A DNA stretch of 64,000 bases from Andreesenia angusta. GTDB lineage: Bacteria > Bacillota > Clostridia > Tissierellales > Gottschalkiaceae. Shown here piece by piece: positions 25,811 to 34,305 of this stretch. A program made the position numbers and the translations under genes. A model generated the notes under the pieces. That model saw nothing but the letters and a program-made list of their open reading frames with translations, did no database searches and was not told the origin of the DNA. Where the stretch lies: the NCBI RefSeq assembly GCF_001855385.1, contig NZ_MKIE01000003.1, forward strand, positions 1 to 64,000. The letters run 5' to 3'. Position 1 is the stretch's first letter. Every line of letters starts with the position of its first letter.

Positions 25811-27940
25811 ATGAAAAAAATATGGATGATGCTGTTTGCAATAGGGCTGACATTTACAGCTATATTCAGTGTATTTCTGTTTTCCAATAGAGAAGAATAC
25901 AGTCAGGGTTATTTAGACAAGTATAATAGACATATGATAACAGTAAATCACTCTGATAGTTCCGAAGTGGTAGAAGTAGTGTTGAAGAGATTAAATGAGA
26001 TTGCGATTGAAAATAAGGTGAACTTATATAGAAAATTAGAGTTTTATGATGAAAAATCAAAATACAACAATGATATATATGTTGCAATCAGCGACGAAAG
26101 CAAGGTGAAAAAGACATTATACATAGGCGAAAATGAAAACTTAAAGGGCGATTTTAATTTAGATAGAAATGATATAAAGGATTTTAATAATTTAAAGGTA
26201 GTCGTAAGACCGTTTATGGAATCAAAGGACGAGGGGCTGATGGGAAATTACTTCGTTCAGAGCGATGATGAAAGTGCGATAAAAGCTGTACTAGAGGAGT
26301 TTAGAAATTTAGGTTTAGAATACAACACCATAGAGTTTCCCCCTTTGCTCTTTAATTTGGGCTATACCATAAGTCAAACTGGAATAACTCCACTTATAAT
26401 ATCCTTGGGAATATTTCTATTGAGCTTTGTATTTATCTCACTATATGAGATATCGTTGAGATTTAAGGAAATTTCAATATATAAGCTTCAAGGATATAGA
26501 CTATTTAAGGTATTTGGAATATTTATTACAGAAAAGCTTGTTTATATTGCCGGCTTAAACTTAATAGCTATCGTAGGATTGGGTATTTATGATACTATCT
26601 CCAAGAATGGAAATCGACTAGTTGCTTTCCTACTGTTTTCATTAGTAGTATTAGCAATATATACTGTGGCTATATTATTTATATATGGGGTTAGCTTTCT
26701 GATAGCTAGAACTATAGTGATAAAGGATATGATAAAGGGAAATAAGCCCTTGAAACTCATCGGAAATGTAAGCTATTTTGGGAAATATAGTTTCAATATG
26801 ATATTGATAGTGTTGGTATTTTTACTGATAAGCAAAGTTGGGGAGACCAGCGAAAAGTACAAGGCGCTCAATGAATTTGAAAAGTATAAGCGCTTTTCTG
26901 TTACTAGGGCGCTTACTATTTTTGATGAAAGTAAGGAGAAAGAAGTCGATAAAAAACTTGAAAAATTCTATGAGATTCAGGCTGAAAAGACCTTCTTCTT
27001 ACAAGCTAGCGATTATTTTATTAAAGATGAAGCATTTGATAGAGATGCTAAAGCTATGAATTTGATTGCTAAAGTAGAAAAAGTCAATTATCCAATAGTA
27101 ACAGTTTCACCAAGTTATTTTAAATATGAAAACGTGGCTGGAGTAAATTTAAGTAAACTACAGTCCGATTCAGAGTATAAGCTAAAGGTGCTATTGCCAG
27201 AAAATAATGCATACGACAGAGAGGAATTAAAGCAGAAAATAATAGCGACTTATATAGCGGACAAGCTGGGCTTTTCTACAATTGAAGAAAGCAAATCGAT
27301 GGAAGCTAAGGTCGAGGTTGAGTTTATGGAATATAAAGGACATAAACAGTTTTTATTTGAGCATGATAATTTCTTTGGGAAAGAGCAGTATGGAGAAAAT
27401 CCAATTTATGTGCTTTACTCTCCAAAGAATATTTCGGGACAGTATGCGGCTATGCTCTACTCAAATGGAAGGGTTTTTATGGACTTGGGAGAAAACAGTA
27501 ACTATAAATCTATTAGAGATGAGGTCAAGGGTAGCGGACTCGAAGAGAATTTGACAGATGGAACAAATGTATATAGATATGTAGCCGCCTATATAAATAA
27601 TTACGAGAAAGAAGAGCGAATATATAGGGGAGTAATAGCTGTGGTGGCTGTGGTTTGGATGTTGATCAATGCATTCTCTAGTATAACCTATCTTGAAGGT
27701 AGCAAAAAGCTTATAATTATAAAGAAACTTCATGGCTATAATTTCTTGGAAAGACATAAGGGGATAACAGCTATATATACTGGGATAGCGGCACTTGTAA
27801 CCGCTGGAGTTCTCGCGATTTATGGATCTAAGCATATGGGGTTGACTCTGGGTATACTGGTGTTTGACTTCACAATTTCGCTGATACTCTTGAAATTGTT
27901 TGAGAATAGAGAGATAGTAAAAACCATGAAGGGGGCTTAG
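25811..27940 (+). CDS. Bacteriocin-associated integral membrane protein (DUF1430)
   Basis: 709 aa. One N-terminal membrane segment (about 7-25) precedes an extracytoplasmic domain. Helices follow at about 195-215, 235-260, 270-300 and 325-345, then a second large extracytoplasmic domain, then three C-terminal helices (about 612-700). This layout and position match the bacteriocin-associated integral membrane family of lactococcin 972 loci, an FtsX/MacB-like permease. With the ATPase 3 nt downstream it probably gives immunity or clears the bacteriocin; export is less likely since the precursor has a Sec signal. Confidence 0.82.
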   Translation: MKKIWMMLFAIGLTFTAIFSVFLFSNREEYSQGYLDKYNRHMITVNHSDSSEVVEVVLKRLNEIAIENKVNLYRKLEFYDEKSKYNNDIYVAISDESKVKKTLYIGENENLKGDFNLDRNDIKDFNNLKVVVRPFMESKDEGLMGNYFVQSDDESAIKAVLEEFRNLGLEYNTIEFPPLLFNLGYTISQTGITPLIISLGIFLLSFVFISLYEISLRFKEISIYKLQGYRLFKVFGIFITEKLVYIAGLNLIAIVGLGIYDTISKNGNRLVAFLLFSLVVLAIYTVAILFIYGVSFLIARTIVIKDMIKGNKPLKLIGNVSYFGKYSFNMILIVLVFLLISKVGETSEKYKALNEFEKYKRFSVTRALTIFDESKEKEVDKKLEKFYEIQAEKTFFLQASDYFIKDEAFDRDAKAMNLIAKVEKVNYPIVTVSPSYFKYENVAGVNLSKLQSDSEYKLKVLLPENNAYDREELKQKIIATYIADKLGFSTIEESKSMEAKVEVEFMEYKGHKQFLFEHDNFFGKEQYGENPIYVLYSPKNISGQYAAMLYSNGRVFMDLGENSNYKSIRDEVKGSGLEENLTDGTNVYRYVAAYINNYEKEERIYRGVIAVVAVVWMLINAFSSITYLEGSKKLIIIKKLHGYNFLERHKGITAIYTGIAALVTAGVLAIYGSKHMGLTLGILVFDFTISLILLKLFENREIVKTMKGA

Positions 27941-27943
27941 GAG

Positions 27944-28576
27944 ATGATAAGAATAGATAATATAACTAAAAGCTATGGAGAGAAAATACTGTTTTCAGAT
28001 TTTTCGGAGGAAATAAAACAAAGTGAAATCTGTGCCATTATGGGGGAGAGTGGAAGTGGAAAGACAACGCTTTTAAATATAATAGGGAGTTTGGATAGTC
28101 CAGACAGCGGAAAGTTATTTATAGACGGTGAGGAAGTAAATCCTAAGAAGAATCAAAAATTACTAAGATACGAGCTTTCATTCTTATTTCAAAACTATGG
28201 GCTTATAGATGAACTGACGGTTAAAAAGAACTTACAGATTGCATTAAAATATGCCGAACTCGGGAAAAAGAGAGAATCCGAAATAGAGAAAGCCTTGGAA
28301 CAGGTTGGATTGAAAGACAAGTTAAATGATAGGATATATACTTTGAGTGGAGGAGAACAACAGAGGGTGGCATTGGCAAGAACGATGCTAAAGCCAAATA
28401 AAATAATCTTAGCAGATGAGCCTACAGGATCCTTAGATGAAGCGAATAGGGATATGGTGCTTAAAAATTTACAAGCCCAAAGAGAAGAGGGAAAGACAAT
28501 ACTTATAGTCACGCATGATGCCCATGTGGCGAAAAGCTGTGACCGAATTATATATTTTAATAGAAAAAAACAGTAA
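27944..28576 (+). CDS. ABC transporter ATP-binding protein of the lactococcin 972-type locus
   Basis: 210 aa, complete ATPase: Walker A GESGSGKTTLLN (about residue 34), Q loop FQNYGLIDE, signature LSGGEQQRVALAR, Walker B IILADEPTGSLD, and switch His in VTHD. MacB/LolD-like type. It begins 3 nt after the DUF1430 gene and must form a complex with it. The overall fit is to the putative bacteriocin-export ATPases linked to lactococcin 972, but immunity is equally possible. Confidence 0.9.
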   Translation: MIRIDNITKSYGEKILFSDFSEEIKQSEICAIMGESGSGKTTLLNIIGSLDSPDSGKLFIDGEEVNPKKNQKLLRYELSFLFQNYGLIDELTVKKNLQIALKYAELGKKRESEIEKALEQVGLKDKLNDRIYTLSGGEQQRVALARTMLKPNKIILADEPTGSLDEANRDMVLKNLQAQREEGKTILIVTHDAHVAKSCDRIIYFNRKKQ

Positions 28577-28617
28577 ATCAAAAGCCCATGCCAATTACGC
28601 ATGGGCTGATTTTATTT
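28575..28617. terminator. Bidirectional terminator at the right edge of the island
   Basis: AGCCCATGC (28583-28591) pairs with GCATGGGCT (28599-28607), extended by AAATCA/TGATTT with a 2-nt bulge. It serves the ABC gene and, on the other strand, hisC. Confidence 0.8.
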
Positions 28618-29691
28618 TGAAAGCACTTTTTTCAGTGCATCTATAAAGGCACTGTTTTGCTCTGGAGTTCCAATTGAAACCCTTAGCCAGTCTTTGAGTA
28701 TAGGCCTTATGATGACTCCTAGCTTTTGAAGTGCTACAAATATCTCGTTAGAGTCTCTCTTTAGAGTGAAGAATATATGGTTCGCCTCTGAAGGGACATA
28801 CTCCACTCCTAACTTTTCGAACTCATCGTATATATACTTCTTTCCCTCTGCGTTCATGTCGTATACTCTCTTTAAGAACTCCTCGTCTTTAATTGACGCT
28901 ATTGCAGCCGCCTGAGCTATAGAGTTCACATTGAAAGGGCCTCTAACCTTGTTTATGTTCTCTATTATGCTCTCTGAGGCGAAGGAATACCCAACTCTGA
29001 GGGCGGCAAGTCCGTATGCCTTTGAAAAAGTCTTCATGACTATCATGTTCTCGTACTCCGAAAGGTACTTCAGACTGTCTTTAGGGTACTCATCTGACTC
29101 CACATACTCGCTGTAGGCTTCGTCGTAGACTACTACTATGTCCTTGGGAACTCGCTTTAGGAAATCTGAAAGTTCCGAGTCTGTGAATATAGTCCCTGTA
29201 GGGTTGTTTGGGTTGCAAAGCCATATCAGTTTAGTCTTCTCTGTGATGGCTTCAAGCATAGACTCTAGGTCGTACTTCCAGTCTTTGAGCGGAATTACAA
29301 CAGGCACTCCGCCCATAACTCTAGTCGTGTCTATATACCTTACGAAGGTCACATCTGACATTATTATCTCGTCGCCGCTCTCTATAAACACCTTAGAAAG
29401 TATGTCTATCATCTCGTCGGACCCGCTGCTAACCGCTATGCTTGAGACTGGTATTTTGAATTTTTCGGATATGACGGACTTTAGCTCTGTGCAGTTTCCA
29501 TCAGGGTAGATCTCTAGCGAATCCAAAGCAGCTTCTATGGCAGCTTTGCAATTAGGCGAGTAGCCTAGAGGATTTTCGTTGGAAGCTAGCTTGACTACTT
29601 CACTTAAGTTGTACTCTCTCTGTACGTCTGCTATTGGTCTTCCAGGTTTGTACGGAACTATTTCGGCTATTTCATTTCTGAATTTTATCAA
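28612..29691 (-). CDS. hisC: Histidinol-phosphate aminotransferase
   Basis: 359 aa, TTG start behind AAAGGGG. PLP-dependent class I/II aminotransferase of the HisC type: KLASNENPLG, YPDGNC, SSGSDEMID, NPNNPTGT, YDEAYSEY, the PLP Lys in TFSKAYGLAALRVGY, and the C-terminal IIRPILKDWLRVSIGT. No other his gene is near, so it could also transaminate aromatic amino acids. Divergent from ctsR; a - strand TATAAT lies in the intergenic region near 29730. Confidence 0.93.
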   Translation of the reverse strand: MIKFRNEIAEIVPYKPGRPIADVQREYNLSEVVKLASNENPLGYSPNCKAAIEAALDSLEIYPDGNCTELKSVISEKFKIPVSSIAVSSGSDEMIDILSKVFIESGDEIIMSDVTFVRYIDTTRVMGGVPVVIPLKDWKYDLESMLEAITEKTKLIWLCNPNNPTGTIFTDSELSDFLKRVPKDIVVVYDEAYSEYVESDEYPKDSLKYLSEYENMIVMKTFSKAYGLAALRVGYSFASESIIENINKVRGPFNVNSIAQAAAIASIKDEEFLKRVYDMNAEGKKYIYDEFEKLGVEYVPSEANHIFFTLKRDSNEIFVALQKLGVIIRPILKDWLRVSIGTPEQNSAFIDALKKVLSK

Positions 29692-29767
29692 TAAAAAAAC
29701 CCCTTTCTGCTGTGAATTTATAGCTTAATTATAACATAGAATTAATATCTCAAAGCTAAATAAAGCA

Positions 29768-29821
29768 TTGAAAAATAGAAAAATAGGTGTTAGAATCAAA
29801 AAAAGAACAAGGTAAGTCAAA
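29768..29821 (+). promoter_or_regulatory. ctsR operon promoter with weak CtsR site
   Basis: TTGAAA (29768-29773) and TAGAAT (29791-29796) are 17 bp apart. One exact CtsR heptamer, AGTCAAA (29815-29821), lies near the expected start. The heptamers 10 bp up and downstream match only 4 of 7, so the autoregulatory operator is much weaker than that of clpB. Confidence 0.55.
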
Positions 29822-29841
29822 GTCAGAAAAGGGTGTGTGCT

Positions 29842-30303
29842 ATGTCTAAACTGAGCAATATAATAGAGGATTTCATAAAGGATATGCTTAAGAGTACAGA
29901 AGCGGGAGCTGTGGAGATAAAGCGAAACGAGCTGGCTCAAAAGTTCGAATGCGCTCCATCTCAGATAAACTATGTCTTGACGACGAGATTTACTACAGAC
30001 AAGGGATACTATATAGAGAGCCGAAGAGGCGGAGGCGGCTATATAAAGATAGTGAAAATAAATATAAATGATGATAGTAGGATTAAAAATTTGGTATTAA
30101 ATATAATAGGGAGTTCATTGACTGTGAACAAGTCTAGAGATATAGTCAAAGAGTTCCTAAGTGAAGGTGTAGTGAACGACAGAGAGTACAAGCTCATGAA
30201 TGCGGCGTTATCTTCAAGATTGCTGCAGAGTCTGGACTCTGGGAATGAAATAAGAGCAGATATAATGAAAAATATGCTCTTGGCTTTAGTCGAGAGGAGC
30301 TGA
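29842..30303 (+). CDS. ctsR: Transcriptional repressor CtsR
   Basis: 153 aa from the ATG at 29842, with AAAGGG 8 nt upstream; an in-frame GTG 3 codons earlier sits on that site. The winged helix is conserved: VEIKRNELAQKFECAPSQINYVLTTRF and the glycine-rich ESRRGGGGYIKI wing that reads the heptamer repeats. It represses clp genes and is inactivated on stress through McsB. First gene of ctsR-mcsA-mcsB-clpC; target sites are seen at 5627 and weakly at 29815. Confidence 0.96.
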   Translation: MSKLSNIIEDFIKDMLKSTEAGAVEIKRNELAQKFECAPSQINYVLTTRFTTDKGYYIESRRGGGGYIKIVKININDDSRIKNLVLNIIGSSLTVNKSRDIVKEFLSEGVVNDREYKLMNAALSSRLLQSLDSGNEIRADIMKNMLLALVERS

Positions 30304-30307
30304 TAGT

Positions 30308-30796
30308 TTGAAATGCGATAAATGCGGAAAAAACGAAGCCAATATACACATGAAAAACATATTCAACGGAAACGTTGTAGAGTACCATATATGCGAAGAC
30401 TGCGCCAAAGACAGCGGTATAATTGGGGAGCAGGGCGGTATTTTCATAGACTCGATACTGAAAGGGTTTATGGGAGACTCCGAAGCAGCTGGCGACAAAA
30501 CCGAAGAGCAGAAGAGATGTCCGAGCTGCAATATGCGCTACGAAGATTTCAAGAGCAAGGGAAGGCTGGGGTGCGACAACTGCTATCAGGCTTTCAGGGA
30601 AGAGCTAAGGCCTATGCTTGAAAAGATGAACAAGTCCAGCCGCCATATAGGAAAAGTTCCCTCGAGGCTAGAAGGGGACGTAGCGAAAAAAATCAGCATG
30701 GACAGGCTGAAAAAAGAGATGGAAGAGGCCGTGAAATCAGAGGATTTTGAAAGCGCCGCAGATATAAGAGACAAAATAAAAAAGCTTCAAGGATAG
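30308..30796 (+). CDS. mcsA: McsA, activator of protein arginine kinase McsB
   Basis: 162 aa, TTG start with GAGGAG 8 nt upstream, 4 nt after ctsR. Two zinc-ribbon pairs are visible: CDKCGK with CEDCAK in the N-terminal part, and CPSCNM with CDNCYQ in the middle. A C-terminal UVR motif follows (AVKSEDFESAADIRDKIKKL). It binds and activates McsB and tunes CtsR. Confidence 0.93.
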   Translation: MKCDKCGKNEANIHMKNIFNGNVVEYHICEDCAKDSGIIGEQGGIFIDSILKGFMGDSEAAGDKTEEQKRCPSCNMRYEDFKSKGRLGCDNCYQAFREELRPMLEKMNKSSRHIGKVPSRLEGDVAKKISMDRLKKEMEEAVKSEDFESAADIRDKIKKLQG

Positions 30797-30813
30797 ATGC
30801 AGGGGGTGGTAAA

Positions 30814-31794
30814 GTGGAAAGAGATATAGCTATAAGCAGCAGAGTCAGAGTGGCCAGAAATATAAAGGGAAGGCTTTTTCCGGCCAGCATGAGCAGAGAA
30901 GAAGGGCTGGAAGTTAGAACGCTGGTGAAAGCGGCAATCGGAGATGAATTCAGATTTGAATACAGCGACATAGACGATCTTAAGAATATAGACAGGACTA
31001 TCTTGGTGGAAAAGCGCCTCATAAGCAAAGAGCTTCTGAAGAGGCCCGAGATATCGTCATTCCTTGTAGACAGACAGGAAAACACAACTATTATGGTGAA
31101 TGAAGAAGACCAGATAAGAATTCAGAGCATCTCAGGAGGGCTTGATCTAGACAGCGCATGGGAGAAATGCAACAGAGTAGATGATATCTTAGAGGCGAAG
31201 CTAGAATATGCATTTGACGAGGAGTTTGGATACTTGACTTCATGTCCAAGCAACACCGGCACAGGACTCAGGGCATCTGTAATGGTCCACTTGCCTATAC
31301 TTGTGGGGAATGGGCTTGTAAGCGCCATAATGCATTCAGTTGGAAGAGCCGGGATAACTATAAGGGGAATCTACGGAGAGGGAAGCAAGGCTGTGGGAAA
31401 TTTGTTTCAGATCTCCAACCAAACCACACTTGGAGAGACGGAGCAGGAGTCGATAGAGAAGCTTAGGAACATAGTCTCCCAGATAATAGACAGAGAAACT
31501 CAGGCAAGAGAGATACTTTGCAAGAGCAGCAGAGTGGAGCTAGAAGACAGGGTGTACAGGTCACTTGGGACGCTTACAAACGCCAGGATAATAACGACTG
31601 ACGAGGCCATGAGAAAGCTTTCAGACATAAGGCTTGGAGTGGATTTAGGAATACTAAAGCTGGACTTAGATAGAATAGACAGACTTACGATGGAGATTCA
31701 GCCGGGAAGCGTACAGAAGAAGATAGGAGACGAAGTCTCAGAGTATAGACGAGATATAAAAAGAGCCGAACTGCTGAGAGCGGAGCTCATTTAA
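30814..31794 (+). CDS. mcsB: Protein arginine kinase McsB
   Basis: 326 aa, GTG start behind AGGGGGTGG. Phosphagen-kinase fold: SSRVRVARNIKG, EDQIRIQSISGGLDL, and SCPSNTGTGLRASVMVHLP with the conserved Cys. It marks proteins with phospho-arginine for ClpC-ClpP and inactivates CtsR. The RDxxRA motif (RDIKRA) that binds phospho-arginine allosterically is kept close to the C-terminus. Confidence 0.95.
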   Translation: MERDIAISSRVRVARNIKGRLFPASMSREEGLEVRTLVKAAIGDEFRFEYSDIDDLKNIDRTILVEKRLISKELLKRPEISSFLVDRQENTTIMVNEEDQIRIQSISGGLDLDSAWEKCNRVDDILEAKLEYAFDEEFGYLTSCPSNTGTGLRASVMVHLPILVGNGLVSAIMHSVGRAGITIRGIYGEGSKAVGNLFQISNQTTLGETEQESIEKLRNIVSQIIDRETQAREILCKSSRVELEDRVYRSLGTLTNARIITTDEAMRKLSDIRLGVDLGILKLDLDRIDRLTMEIQPGSVQKKIGDEVSEYRRDIKRAELLRAELI

Positions 31795-31810
31795 AGAAGG
31801 GGGAAGGTAT

Positions 31811-34222
31811 ATGAACTTATTCGGGAAGTTTACAGAGAGCGGTCAAAGAGCCATATACTTAGCTCAGGAAGCTGCAAAAGAGCTAAGGCATGGGCAGGCC
31901 GGAACAGAGCATCTGCTCTTAGGGCTTGTACAGAGCGAAGGTGGTCTGGCTTCGGAAATACTAGAGGAATACGGGATAGACTACGAAGATGTCAGGGACT
32001 TTGTGCTCAACATGATAGGGTACGGAATGGTGGAGGAGCTGAAGGGCTTTACGCCGAGGAGCAAGAAGGTGTTCGAGCTAAGCATAGAGGAGGCTAGAAA
32101 GCTGGGCCAAAACTATGTGGGAGCGGAGCATCTGCTCTTGGGACTCATAGAAGAAGGTGAAGGTGTTGCGGCTGTTATACTCAGCAATCTGCTGGACGTT
32201 GGGCTGGACACTTTCGCAGAGGATATAATAAGAAGGATAAACGGAGAAGAGGGCGACTACCTTTCGGATGAAAGCGCGCTCGACAAATACGGAAGGGATA
32301 TAACAGCCATGGCCAAAGACGGGAAGATAGACCCCGTGATAGGCAGAAGCAAGGAGATAGAGAGGGTTATACAGGTGCTCTCAAGAAGGACCAAGAACAA
32401 CCCCTGCCTTATAGGAGAGCCAGGGGTAGGCAAGACGGCTATAGCGGAAGGGCTTGCCCAGAAGATAATATCTGGGGAAGTGCCGGACACGCTTAAAAAC
32501 AAGAAGCTTGTATCGCTTGACCTTTCGTCCATGATAGCTGGAACCAAGTACAGGGGAGATTTTGAAGAGCGCATAAAGCAGGTGATAGAGGAAGTCGGGA
32601 GCAAGCAAGACGTTATACTCTTCATAGACGAGATCCACATGATGGTCGGAGCGGGAGCTTCTGAGGGCTCTATGGATGCGGCGAACATCCTAAAGCCTGT
32701 GCTGGCAAAAGGAGATCTTCAGACTATAGGGGCTACTACGATAGACGAGTACAGAAAGTATATAGAGAAAGACTCGGCTCTGGAGAGAAGGTTCCAGCCA
32801 GTCAAGGTGGAAGAGCCTGACGAGAAAGACGCGATAGATATTTTGAAGGGACTAAGAGATAGATATGAAGCCCATCACAGGGTGAAGATAACAGACGAGG
32901 CTATAGAGGCCGCAGTAGAGCTCTCGACCAGGTATATAGCCGACAGGTATCTGCCAGACAAGGCCATAGACTTGATAGACGAAGCCTCTTCAAGAGTCAG
33001 GCTGAAGACGGCCACTCCGCCAGACGAGATAAACAGTCTTGAGTCGAAGCTAGAAGAGCTTTGCAAAGAGAAGGAAGAAGCTGTGAACAACCAGAATTTT
33101 GAAAGGGCGGCCAAGATAAGGGATGAAGAGCACGCCATAAAGAGCGAGCTCAAAGATAAGCGGGAAGACTGGAGCAGGCAGAAGCAGTCCAAGAGCAAGG
33201 AGGTACTGTACGAAGATATAGCCGATGTGGTCTCGCTTTGGACAGGGATACCTGTGAAGAAGCTTTCGGTCGAGGAGTCGGAGAAGCTCCTGAACCTAGA
33301 GGATACGCTTCACAAGAAGGTGATAGGTCAGGACCAAGCTGTAAAATCCCTTTCTGCCGCTGTGAGAAGGGCCAGAGTTGGGCTTAAAGACCCCAAGAAG
33401 CCTATAGGGACTTTTATATTTGTAGGGCCTACAGGTGTTGGAAAGACGTATCTTGCGAAGTCGCTTGCTGAGTCGCTCTTTGGAGACGAAAAAGCCATGA
33501 TAAGGCTGGACATGTCTGAGTATATGGAGAAGCACTCGGTCTCCAGGCTTGTGGGATCTCCTCCTGGCTACGTGGGGTACGAAGAAGGCGGACAGCTTAC
33601 TGAAGCCGTGAGAAGGAGGCCTTACTCTGTAGTGCTCTTAGATGAAATAGAGAAGGCCCACCACGATGTGTTCAACATACTGCTCCAGCTTCTAGACGAT
33701 GGAAGGCTTACAGACTCGAAGGGAAGGGTTGTGGACTTCAAGAACACCGTGATAATAATGACTTCAAACGTGGGGGCTCAGAGCGTAAAGAAGAGCTCCA
33801 TGGGATTTGGAGTTTCAAAACAGGACTCTAGCAGAGAAGAGGAGCTTAAAGCAGCCGAAGCGAATATAAACTCAGAGCTTAAAAAGCTTTTCAGGCCGGA
33901 GTTTCTAAACAGGATAGACGAAACTGTAGTCTTCCATCCGCTAAGCCAGGAAGAGATATCCGAGGTCGTGGAGATAATGATAAACGAGCTTTCTGAGAAG
34001 CTTAAAGCCATGAAGATAGACGTAGAGGTGAGCGAGAAAGCCAAGAAGCATATAGGTGAGAAAGGCTACGACGCGGACTTCGGAGCTAGACCTCTAGAGA
34101 GGACCATAAAGACGCTTGTGGAAAACAGGCTGTCGGAGGAGATACTGAGAGGAAACATATCCTCAGGAGACAGGATTGTCATAGATTACAGGGAATCTGA
34201 AATAGTTTTCGAGAAAATATAG
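31811..34222 (+). CDS. clpC: ATP-dependent Clp protease ATPase subunit ClpC
   Basis: 803 aa. The Clp N domain (1-145, FTESGQRAIYLAQEAA) is followed by a first AAA+ with GEPGVGKTA (about 200). A short middle region holds a UVR motif (KEEAVNNQNFERAAKIRDEEH, about 415-435), which separates ClpC from ClpB. The second AAA+ has [13 protein letters not shown] (about 540) and LLDEIEKAHHDVF. It unfolds substrates, including phospho-arginine-tagged ones, for ClpP. Last gene of the ctsR operon. Confidence 0.96.
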   Translation: MNLFGKFTESGQRAIYLAQEAAKELRHGQAGTEHLLLGLVQSEGGLASEILEEYGIDYEDVRDFVLNMIGYGMVEELKGFTPRSKKVFELSIEEARKLGQNYVGAEHLLLGLIEEGEGVAAVILSNLLDVGLDTFAEDIIRRINGEEGDYLSDESALDKYGRDITAMAKDGKIDPVIGRSKEIERVIQVLSRRTKNNPCLIGEPGVGKTAIAEGLAQKIISGEVPDTLKNKKLVSLDLSSMIAGTKYRGDFEERIKQVIEEVGSKQDVILFIDEIHMMVGAGASEGSMDAANILKPVLAKGDLQTIGATTIDEYRKYIEKDSALERRFQPVKVEEPDEKDAIDILKGLRDRYEAHHRVKITDEAIEAAVELSTRYIADRYLPDKAIDLIDEASSRVRLKTATPPDEINSLESKLEELCKEKEEAVNNQNFERAAKIRDEEHAIKSELKDKREDWSRQKQSKSKEVLYEDIADVVSLWTGIPVKKLSVEESEKLLNLEDTLHKKVIGQDQAVKSLSAAVRRARVGLKDPKKPIGTFIFVGPTGVGKTYLAKSLAESLFGDEKAMIRLDMSEYMEKHSVSRLVGSPPGYVGYEEGGQLTEAVRRRPYSVVLLDEIEKAHHDVFNILLQLLDDGRLTDSKGRVVDFKNTVIIMTSNVGAQSVKKSSMGFGVSKQDSSREEELKAAEANINSELKKLFRPEFLNRIDETVVFHPLSQEEISEVVEIMINELSEKLKAMKIDVEVSEKAKKHIGEKGYDADFGARPLERTIKTLVENRLSEEILRGNISSGDRIVIDYRESEIVFEKI

Positions 34223-34247
34223 AAGGGGCCTTCCGGCCTCTTCTTTC
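34221..34247 (+). terminator. ctsR operon terminator
   Basis: GAAGGGGCC, loop TTCC, GGCCTCTTC then TTTC. It directly follows clpC. Confidence 0.8.
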
Positions 34248-34249
34248 AA

Positions 34250-34278
34250 TTGAAAAACTTCCCTTTTTCCTCTATAAT
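34250..34278 (+). promoter_or_regulatory. radA-disA promoter
   Basis: TTGAAA (34250-34255) and TATAAT (34273-34278), spacer 17 bp, 28 nt before the radA ATG. Confidence 0.75.
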
Positions 34279-34305
34279 CTAGATAGAGAGTACAGGAGGG
34301 TTGAA

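Noticed and set aside
22570..28610. Prophage or transposon carrying the agr/bacteriocin genes
   Set aside because: No integrase, transposase, terminal repeats or attachment-site duplication is visible; only composition suggests transfer.
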